Assembly: GCA_963745205.1 (NCBI GenBank)
Contig: CAVUWX010000016.1
Span: 62,001 to 126,000, forward strand
Length of the DNA: 64,000 nucleotides
Source of the DNA: Hyphomicrobium_A sp963745205
GTDB taxonomy: Bacteria; Pseudomonadota; Alphaproteobacteria; Rhizobiales; Hyphomicrobiaceae
Reading direction: 5' to 3'
The notes beneath the pieces were generated by a model. The model was not told the DNA's origin, searched no databases, and saw nothing but the letters and a program-made list of their open reading frames with translations. This document shows, one piece after another, positions 36,419 through 43,160 of the stretch; within the stretch, counting starts at the first letter, position 1; every line of letters begins with the position of its first letter. Both the position numbers and the translations under genes were made by a program.

Positions 36419-36996
36419 GCGAGCGGCGAGACGCCGATGAAGAACTGATGCGCCCACAGGAGGATCACGAGGTAGAGCGCGGTGCCCACGCCCAGCACGA
36501 TCAGATCGTTGTACCAGGGCCCCGTCTTGGTCCCGAGCGGTCCCAACGCGTGGCGCCTCTTGATCGAGATGCGGTCGTAGACGGCGAAGGCCAGGAAGCT
36601 ACCGAACAGCACGAGCGCAGCCAGGTCGCCGTTGGCGAGAAGATGCGCGAGCGCCCAGATCTTGATGGCGACCAGCATCGGGTGTTTCAGCGCCGTGTGG
36701 ATGCGCGAGGGAACGTAAGTGGCGACGAGCGCGATGATCGCGGGCAGCATGAGGCCGACGGCCAAGTGCCGCGTCCACAGCGGCGGCGCCCAGAGCTGCG
36801 GATTCTTGCCCGGGTGCATCTGCAGCTTCGCGAAGCCGATCACGATCAGCGCAAAGCCGACGAGCGAGAGGAGGCCGAAGATCGCCTTGTAGCCGGTGAG
36901 ACCGAAGCGCGCGATGAGCCCATCGCGCATCGCCACGTTTGAGGGTACGAGGTGGATCGCGAAGAACACCACCAATCCGATCACCAGCACGAGCAT
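36415..36996 (-). CDS. NnrU family membrane protein
   Basis: A 193-residue membrane protein with about five or six helices. Family hallmarks: FFAIHLVPSNVAMRDGLIAR, FGLTGYKAIFGLLSLVGFAL, LWAPPLWTRHLAVGLMLPA and HPMLVAIKIWALAHLLANGD. NnrU is linked to nitrite/nitric oxide reductase expression in denitrifiers; many Rhizobiales carry homologues without denitrification genes, as here. It belongs to the NnrU-S-isoprenylcysteine methyltransferase-like group. Upstream partner of the MOSC gene. Confidence 0.92.
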   Translation of the reverse strand: MLVLVIGLVVFFAIHLVPSNVAMRDGLIARFGLTGYKAIFGLLSLVGFALIVIGFAKLQMHPGKNPQLWAPPLWTRHLAVGLMLPAIIALVATYVPSRIHTALKHPMLVAIKIWALAHLLANGDLAALVLFGSFLAFAVYDRISIKRRHALGPLGTKTGPWYNDLIVLGVGTALYLVILLWAHQFFIGVSPLA

Positions 36997-37153
36997 GGAA
37001 CGACCCCCCTAATGCTCAGCGTGGACATCGTTGCCACGCTACCGCCACCACTATAGGCTCTTTTAGAATCCGGGCGCTTCGGTCGCCAGTCTGTTCGCAG
37101 CCCGGTTCGTTTCCGGAGTGTGCGGCCTCGCCCCAAGTAGGGAGGGGTGCGTC

Positions 37154-37741
37154 ATGCGTATCTTCGCCGCTCCGATGCCGGGCCTGCGGAGTGCGTCGCC
37201 GGCGGCTTCAGGCGTCGTCGTCGAGTTCCCAGTCCGTCCAAAGCGCAAGTCAAGTGGCGTTGTCCCACCCCAACCCCAAACAAAAGGGATGAGCGCCGCC
37301 ATGGCCGCACACGCCGAGCTGAAGGAAATCGTTCCCGATTCGGAGCGCGCGCTCGCGCTGGAGATCGCCAAGGCGATGCAGCCGCCGCTGATGAGCCGGC
37401 TCGCACGCATTCAGGGCTCGTTTGGGGAACTCGCGAGCGCCGATGCCGCCGAGGATGCACCCGCGGGGCCAATCCCGCCGCCGGTCCCGGTAACGCCGAT
37501 GCCGGCCGCCGCGCAGCCGGCCGCGGCCATGGCCGCCCGGCTGGCACCGTCGCCCGCGCTCATGGACCTCATCGCCGACGACCCCGACGCCGGCTTCGCT
37601 ACGCCGCCAGCGGCGGAGTGGCTCGGCAAGGCGCGGCGCGAGCGCACCCGCGCGCGCCTGCGCAACGGGCTCGCCTGGGTCGCGACGCTCGCCATCGGCG
37701 GCGGCATCGTGGCGGCAACGATGCTGATGCTCCCGCAGTAG
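37154..37741 (+). CDS. Protein with C-terminal membrane anchor, unknown
   Basis: A 195-residue protein starting at ATG 37154 with GGGAGGGG upstream. The N-part is basic and variable, the middle has HAELKEIVPDSERALALEIA and a Pro/Ala linker, and the end has KARRERTRARLRNGLAWVAT running into one membrane helix (IGGGIVAATMLMLPQ). No known domain. It converges with the methyltransferase operon on the other strand. Confidence 0.6.
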   Translation: MRIFAAPMPGLRSASPAASGVVVEFPVRPKRKSSGVVPPQPQTKGMSAAMAAHAELKEIVPDSERALALEIAKAMQPPLMSRLARIQGSFGELASADAAEDAPAGPIPPPVPVTPMPAAAQPAAAMAARLAPSPALMDLIADDPDAGFATPPAAEWLGKARRERTRARLRNGLAWVATLAIGGGIVAATMLMLPQ

Positions 37742-37752
37742 GAGCGTGCCCC

Positions 37753-38685
37753 TCACGGCAGGAAGCCCTTGTCGAGGTCGTGCGCCTGGCGCTCGAGCGA
37801 GCGGCCCTTGGCGTCGAGTCGCGTTGCCGTCCACGCGATGTGCGTGCCGCCTTCCTGCGACGTGCGCGAGCGCAACGCGACCGCGACCGTCTCTCCGGCC
37901 TTGGCGGCGATCGGCGACATCAGCGGGAAATAGAGCTGCTCCCAGTGCGTGCGCTCTTCCCCGGGTGCGGTCGAAAGCACGATGCCGGGGCTGAGCTCTG
38001 CGCTCCACCAGGTGGCAAAGCCGTAGACGGTCACGGGCGCAGCTGCCTTCCAAGCCGCCTCGCCCTTGCGCGTCGAGCGGTTCTCCTTGGCGAAGTCGAC
38101 CACGTCCCACGCCTTGGCGCCGGCTCCGCCGTCGAGCAGCTCCTTTGGCGCCAGCGTGCGCACATAGATGTTGTTGAGGCTCATCGTCTTGGCGGCCTTG
38201 AGATCGAAGCCGGTCTCGTCCCAGGCACTGAGCTCGGCATGGATGCGCTCGCTGACGACGGGGGCGACGAACTGCGTGACGCGGCGTGGGATGATCACCC
38301 CACCGGGCAGGAGAAAGCGGGCCCGTGCGTCGTTCAGCGTCTCGATGATGTGCTCCTCGAACGGGTAGTTGCCGAGCGTCTCCGACACGACGACGTCGAC
38401 CTTGGGCGGGTCGACCATCTCGGTCGAGTGGCAGGGAAAGAGGTGGCAGTTGCGCGCGCGGTTGGCTTTGAGCGCCTTCGCTGCGACGCCCGCGACCTCG
38501 GCAGCCTCGTAGAGGAACACCTCGCGCGCGCCGAGCTTCGCCGCCATCAGCGCGAGCAAACCCGTGCCGGCGCCGATGTCGGCGACCGTCGTCTCGCCGC
38601 GGCGAATGACGGCGGCGAGCGCACGCCCGAAGGCCTCGTTGCGCACGCGGTCGGCGATCAGCGTCCGGTGATATTCGATGCGCAT
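37753..38685 (-). CDS. PRMT-like class I SAM-dependent methyltransferase
   Basis: A 310-residue enzyme with the arginine methyltransferase pattern: HRTLIADRVRNEAFGRAL, SAM motif I VADIGAGTGLLALMAAKLGA, a double-E-type loop SETLGNYPFEEHIIE, and the THW loop RTHWEQLYFPL in the C-terminal barrel. This combination is typical of protein arginine methyltransferases, which are uncommon and little studied in bacteria. It is the last gene of a three-methyltransferase run, 5 bases after the TrmH-like stop. The substrate (ribosomal or other protein) is inferred only. Confidence 0.8.
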   Translation of the reverse strand: MRIEYHRTLIADRVRNEAFGRALAAVIRRGETTVADIGAGTGLLALMAAKLGAREVFLYEAAEVAGVAAKALKANRARNCHLFPCHSTEMVDPPKVDVVVSETLGNYPFEEHIIETLNDARARFLLPGGVIIPRRVTQFVAPVVSERIHAELSAWDETGFDLKAAKTMSLNNIYVRTLAPKELLDGGAGAKAWDVVDFAKENRSTRKGEAAWKAAAPVTVYGFATWWSAELSPGIVLSTAPGEERTHWEQLYFPLMSPIAAKAGETVAVALRSRTSQEGGTHIAWTATRLDAKGRSLERQAHDLDKGFLP

Positions 38686-38690
38686 GGTCT

Positions 38691-39516
38691 TCAGAGTTTC
38701 AAATCAGGGCCGCGGATCTGGTAGAGCATCAACGCCGTAGCAACGGCGAGGTTGAGTGAATCGAGCTGGCCGGCCATGGGAATCTTGACCAGCCGGTTGC
38801 ACGCACTTGCAACCGGCTCCGACAGGCCCGGGCCCTCGCTGCCCATCACGAGCAGCGTCGGCGCGCGGTAGCGCACCTTGCGGAAATCTTCTGCTCCATC
38901 GAGATGCGTGCCGACGACGTCGCCGGCCCAGCCCGCGCGCCAACCCAGGAACGACTCGCGCGTCATGCTTGACGAGCGGGACCGCGAAGATCGAGCCCAT
39001 GGTGGCGCGCGCGCACTCGCGCGAATAGGGATCGCAACTCTGGCCGATAAGGATGACGCCGCTCGCGCCGACCGCATCCGCCGTGCGAATGATGGTGCCG
39101 AGGTTGCCCGGGTCGCGCACCTCCTCCAGCGCGAGCCAGAGCTGCGCGCGGTCGATCTTGGCCGCGGGCGCAGCGTCGGCCCAGCGCTGGCGGAACACCG
39201 CGAGCATGCTCTGCGGATTGTCCTTGGAGGCAAGCTTGCCGAGCACGGCCTCCGACACCTCGAGGCATTCGGCGCCGGCTTCCAGCGACCATGCAACGAG
39301 CCCGCGCGCGATCCCGCTCGCGGCCGTGCCGGCGCGGTAGACCAGCGTCTCCGGAATGAATCCGTGCTCGCGTGCAGTGACGAGGATCGAGGTGCCTTCG
39401 GCGACGAACAGCCCGGTCTCCTTGCGGACTTTACGCATCTCAAGCGCGCGGATCGCTTTGACGCGATCGTTCTGCAGGCTGGTGATCGGCTTCGGCGCGA
39501 CGGGTTCATGCGGCAT
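38691..39516 (-). pseudogene. TrmH/SpoU family RNA methyltransferase, frameshifted
   Basis: From ATG 39516 one frame encodes ITSLQNDRVKAIRALEMRKV, GLFVAEGTSILVTAREHG and the SpoU core LWLALEEVRDPGNLGTIIRT and ARATMGSIFAVPLVKHDA. Near CGCGCG (38957-38962) coding jumps to another frame: ESFLGWRAGWAGDVVGTHLD, LLVMGSEGPGLSEPVAS and VKIPMAGQLDSLNLAVATAL, which carry motifs 2 and 3. The whole length (826 bases) is one base too long or two too short. The catalytic parts remain intact across the shift, so it is either a sequencing indel or a recent break. Its start overlaps the RlmI-like gene by 11 bases. Confidence 0.85.
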
Positions 39517-40405
39517 CGGACACCCACCGCGTGAAAAGCGACGTCGGCACAGCGCGTCCGCCGCCCTGCTCGCGGATCGCGAGCTCGCCCGATTCGAAGC
39601 GGCCGCCACGCTCGCTGAGGACTTCGCGGCAGAGCTGGTCGAAGGCGAGCGAGGAGGCGCGGATCGCGTAAATCGTCAGCACGAGCGATGCCCGGGACGG
39701 CGCGAGCAGGCGCGCGCAGTCCTTCAGCAGCGGCGGCAGACCGGAAAACAGATCCCACACCTCACCCTCGGGCCCGCGCCCGAACTTCGGCGGATCGACG
39801 AGAATGACGTCGTAGGTCTTGCCGCGGCGCACTTCGCGCGCGACAAACTTCTGCGCATCCTCGAGGATCCAGCGGATCGGCGCGGCGCCGAGCTTAGAGG
39901 CCGCCTGGTTCTCCTTGGCCCAGGCGATCGCCTTCTTGGAGGCATCGAGATGCGTCACCTGCGCACCAGCGCCCGCTGCGAGCAAGGACGCCGCGCCGGT
40001 GTAGGCGAACAGGTTCAGGACGCGCGGGGGCTCGTCGCGCGCCTCGCGCAAGCGCTTGAGCATCCACTCCCAGTGCGGAAGCTGCTCGGGGAAGAGGCCG
40101 AGGTGGCGGAAGCTCGCCAGCCGGCACAGCATGGTCACGTCGGAGAGTTTCACCGGCCAGCTTTCCGGCACCGGCTTCATCGTGCGCCAGCGGCCTTTCT
40201 CCTCATCGTCCTCGCCAGCGAACACGGCATCTGCCTTGTCCCAATCGCGGCGGGGAAGCCGCGGGGTCCACAGCGCCTGCGGCTCCGGGCGGTCGACGAC
40301 GACCTCGCCGAAGCGCTCGAGCTTGCGGCCCGCGCCGCTGTCGAGGAGCGCATAGTCGGGAAAGCCTGGGGTCTCGATGAGGTGCAGGGGGGACGGCGTG
40401 CGCAT
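39506..40405 (-). CDS. RlmI-like class I SAM-dependent rRNA methyltransferase
   Basis: A 299-residue methyltransferase of the Methyltrans_SAM family, to which RlmI and similar 23S rRNA m5C enzymes belong. The first ~120 residues form a mixed domain (DYALLDSGAGRKLERFGEVV, HLGLFPEQLPHWEWM), then the Rossmann core: VLNLFAYTGAASLLAAGAGA, THLDASKKAIAWAKENQAAS and the catalytic region YDVILVDPPKFGRGPEGE. No PUA domain is visible. The gene leads the three-methyltransferase operon. Exact target not known. Confidence 0.88.
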   Translation of the reverse strand: MRTPSPLHLIETPGFPDYALLDSGAGRKLERFGEVVVDRPEPQALWTPRLPRRDWDKADAVFAGEDDEEKGRWRTMKPVPESWPVKLSDVTMLCRLASFRHLGLFPEQLPHWEWMLKRLREARDEPPRVLNLFAYTGAASLLAAGAGAQVTHLDASKKAIAWAKENQAASKLGAAPIRWILEDAQKFVAREVRRGKTYDVILVDPPKFGRGPEGEVWDLFSGLPPLLKDCARLLAPSRASLVLTIYAIRASSLAFDQLCREVLSERGGRFESGELAIREQGGGRAVPTSLFTRWVSDAA

Positions 40406-40535
40406 CTTTCTTCTCTAGGACAGGCGCACGCTTCTAGCACGGCGCCCGTGTCGAGCTATCTCCGGGAGGCGAAAATGGGGGTCTGCCGCGGCTTGGCGAT
40501 GCTTGATGACACGAGCGCTCCGCTCACCCGGCGAC

Positions 40536-40781
40536 CTATTTCGTGCGATCGCTCTGCGCCTTGAGGGGATCGCGCTCCTGCTGCAGGTCCTCGAGCCGCT
40601 CCTGGCCTTGCAGCTCCGACTCGCTCCCGGGCGAGTGTGGCGTCTTCTGATTTTTGAGTGCCTTGATGCGCATCTCCAAGATCTGTTGTTGGACGCGGAC
40701 GCTCGCGCGCTGCGACCAGAAAATCGTGATGAAGGCACCCGCTGCGACGAGGAATACACCTAGGATCAGCGACAACCGCAT
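40536..40781 (-). CDS. Small membrane-anchored protein
   Basis: An 81-residue protein with one N-terminal membrane helix (MRLSLILGVFLVAAGAFITI) and a polar helical tail (QQQILEMRIKALKNQ, ELQGQERLEDLQQERD). Probably a bitopic inner-membrane protein. No family recognised. Confidence 0.55.
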   Translation of the reverse strand: MRLSLILGVFLVAAGAFITIFWSQRASVRVQQQILEMRIKALKNQKTPHSPGSESELQGQERLEDLQQERDPLKAQSDRTK

Positions 40782-41218
40782 CGGCTCGTCTCACGAAAGA
40801 TCTCGGTGAGCCCTTCGATATTACACCGGCCCCCATCGGACGCCGCCAAAAAAATAAGCCCAGCCGTTGGGCCGGGCTCCAAGTCGTTCAAATCACACCT
40901 GCTGCACGTGGTGGCAAGAAGAAACGTCAGCGGGCGCAACTGAGGTTTCGCGTAGCGGGACTTGGTGGCGAAAATCAGCCGCGCAGCAATTTTCAACACA
41001 ACGTTGCAGCCGGAATTTGGTTCCCGGCTCGCTCGAAGTTTGGCGCCGGCGCCGGAGCTCGGGGTTGCCCGCCGTGCGCCCGAACGGCTCGCCCGCTTGT
41101 GTTCAAACTGTCCTCAAGTCGCGTGTCGCTCAATTTGCGAAGCGCACCTGCAGCCACCGTTAAGGCTTGCCTGTTAGCCCTAGGTCCCTGCGCAACCGCA
41201 GCGACGGAGGCAGTTCCC
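40782..41218. other. Non-coding stretch with a minus-strand terminator
   Basis: 437 bases with no convincing gene. ORFs here lack domains, ribosome sites or signal peptides. It holds the start region of the 40536-40781 gene, an intrinsic terminator reading on the minus strand (40847-40878) that belongs to no visible gene, and the promoter of the deaminase at 41219. Confidence 0.5.
40847..40878 (-). terminator. Intrinsic terminator on minus strand, orphan
   Basis: Read on the minus strand, AGCCCGGCC (40878-40870), loop CAAC, GGCTGGGCT (40865-40857), then TATTTTTTT. One G-T wobble in a 9-base stem. There is no annotated minus-strand gene within 1 kb upstream, which suggests an unannotated small transcript. 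Confidence 0.65.
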
Positions 41219-41924
41219 ATGACCGGATGCGAGCACCGACACGATGGCGAAGCGCTCCCCGACGCCGGGCGCAGGACGTTCATGCTGCAAACGGCGGCGG
41301 TTGCCACCGCGGGCGCCGTAACCGCGGCCGGATTTGCAGCGCCGGTCGAGGCAGCGCTCGACGCCGACAAGCACAAGTTCATCCAGGAGGCGAACGAACT
41401 CGCCATCGAGTCCGTCAAGAAGGGGCGGTCCATTCGGCGCCGTGATCGTGAAGGACGGCGAGATCATCGGCCGCGGTCAGAACCGCGTGCTGCTCACCGG
41501 CTGCCCCGTGTTCCATGCCGAGGTGACGGCGATCATGGACGCCTCCGCCAAGCTCAACCCCAAGGGCCTGCTTGGCAGCGACTACGGCCCCGGCACCATC
41601 CTCGAACTGATCCCGCGCGAGCCCAACTCGCCCGACCTCGTGCCCGAGCGCGCGCGCATGCTCAAAGGTTGCGAGATCTACATCAACGGTGCGCCGTGCC
41701 CAATGTGCATGGGCGCCATCTATTGGGCGCGCATCGATCGCGTGTATTTCGGCAATAGCCTCGAGGACACGAGCAAGATCGGTTTCGACGACGCCTTCCA
41801 GTACGAGGACTTCAAGAAGCCGTGGACTAAGCGGCGCATCCCCGTGGTTGAGAACTTCGAGCGCGACATGACGCTTGAGTCCTACCGCGCGTGGATGAAC
41901 AAGGCCGACCGTCACTATTACTGA
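41219..41924 (+). pseudogene. Tat-exported nucleoside (guanine-type) deaminase, frameshifted
   Basis: ATG 41219 has GGAGG upstream and opens a twin-arginine signal (GRRTFMLQTAAVATAGAVTA). The mature part starts DADKHKFIQEANELAIESVK. At GGGG (41422-41425) the frame shifts by one; the second frame gives GGPFGAVIVKDGEIIGRGQN, VFHAEVTAI (zinc His and catalytic Glu), INGAPCPMCMGAIYWARIDR (two zinc Cys) and a C-terminus ending MNKADRHYY. Removing one G yields a complete CMP/dCMP-type deaminase close to GuaD. All active-site residues are intact. A periplasmic location would be unusual for this enzyme family. Confidence 0.85.
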
Positions 41925-41932
41925 GCGCTCGC

Positions 41933-43064
41933 TTAATCCAAATCCGCGACTGCGACCGGGCCGCCGCCCTTCAAGCGCTGCGCCAGCGCGCTCTCGATGA
42001 AGGGGTCGATCTCGCCGTCGAGCACCGCTGTCGGGTTGGTGCTCTGCGTGCCCGTGCGCAAGTCTTTCACCAGCTGATAGGGCTGCAGCACGTAGGAGCG
42101 GATCTGGTGGCCCCAGCCGATCTCCGTCTTGCTGGCGGCCTCGGCGCTGGCCTTCTCCTCGCGCTTCTTCAGCTCCAGATCGTAGAGGCGCGATTTCAGC
42201 AGCGCCCACGCGATGGCGCGGTTCTTGATCTGCGAGCGCTCCTGCTGGCTCGCGACCGCGATGCCGGTCGGCAGGTGCGTGATGCGTACTGCCGAATCGG
42301 TCGTGTTGACGTGCTGCCCGCCGGCACCGGAGGAGCGGTAGGTATCGACGCGGCAGTCGCTCTCGTTGATCTGGATGTCGATGTCCTCGTCGACGACGGG
42401 GTAGACCCACACGGAGGCAAAGCTCGTGTGGCGGCGCGCGTTCGCGTCGTAAGGCGAGATGCGCACCAGCCGGTGCACGCCCGATTCCGTCTTCAGCCAG
42501 CCGTAGGCGTTCTCGCCCTTGATCTCGAGCGTCGCCGATTTGAGGCCCGCTTCTTCGCCGGGGCTTTCCTCGATGAGGCTCACCTTGTAGCCGCGCTCCT
42601 GCGCCCAGCGCATGTACATGCGCGTCAGCATGGAGGCCCAGTCCTGGCTCTCGGTGCCGCCGGCGCCCGCGTGCACCTCGACGTAGCTGTCGTTGCCGTC
42701 GGCCTCGCCCGACAGCAGCGCCTCGACTGAGCGCCGTTGCGCCTCCTCGTCGAGCTTCTTGAGCTGCGCCTCGCCTTCGACAATGCTGGCGTCGTCGTCC
42801 TCGGCTTCGCCGAGCTCGATCAGCGTGACGCTGTCCTCTAGGCCGCGCTCGAGCTGCTTATAGGCGTTGATCGAGCGCTCGAGCTGCTGGCGCTGGCGCA
42901 TGATCTTCTGCGCCGCCCTGGGGTCGTTCCACAGCTTGGGGTCCTCGGCCCGCTTGTTGAACTCCGCGAGCCGCGATTGCGCGCTGTCCCAGTCAAAGAT
43001 GCCTCCGCAGGAGGATGAGGGCCTCCTTGATGGAATCGACGAGCTTTTGCGGTTCGGCACGCAT
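41933..43064 (-). CDS. prfB: Peptide chain release factor 2, programmed +1 frameshift
   Basis: Translation starts at ATG 43064 (MRAEPQKLVDSIKEALILLR), reaches CTT TGA after 23 codons, and shifts +1 to read GAC, continuing DWDSAQSRLAEFNKRAEDPK to the stop at 41933, about 376 residues in all. GGQ is in YRSSGAGGQHVNTTDSAVRI. RF2 recognises UGA and UAA and releases the peptide. The longer open frame up to 43231 is not the true start. It follows PBP1A by 96 bases on the same strand. The 3' codons end PVAVADLD. Confidence 0.97.
42992..43007 (-). promoter_or_regulatory. prfB programmed +1 frameshift site
   Basis: Minus-strand sequence CGG AGG CAT CTT TGA C. A Shine-Dalgarno-like CGGAGG (43007-43002) lies three bases before the slippery CTT (42998-42996) and in-frame TGA (42995-42993). 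Same spacing as in E. coli (AGGGGG TAT CTT TGA C). When RF2 is scarce, the ribosome slips and makes more RF2. Confidence 0.93.
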
Positions 43065-43160
43065 GGGTTTGCCTCGAATTTCAGAATCTGAGGCAGAGAT
43101 ATAGTGGCCGAAGGTGCCGCTGTAAACGCGCGCGCCTTTGCAGGCGTCAGCCCGAGCGTC

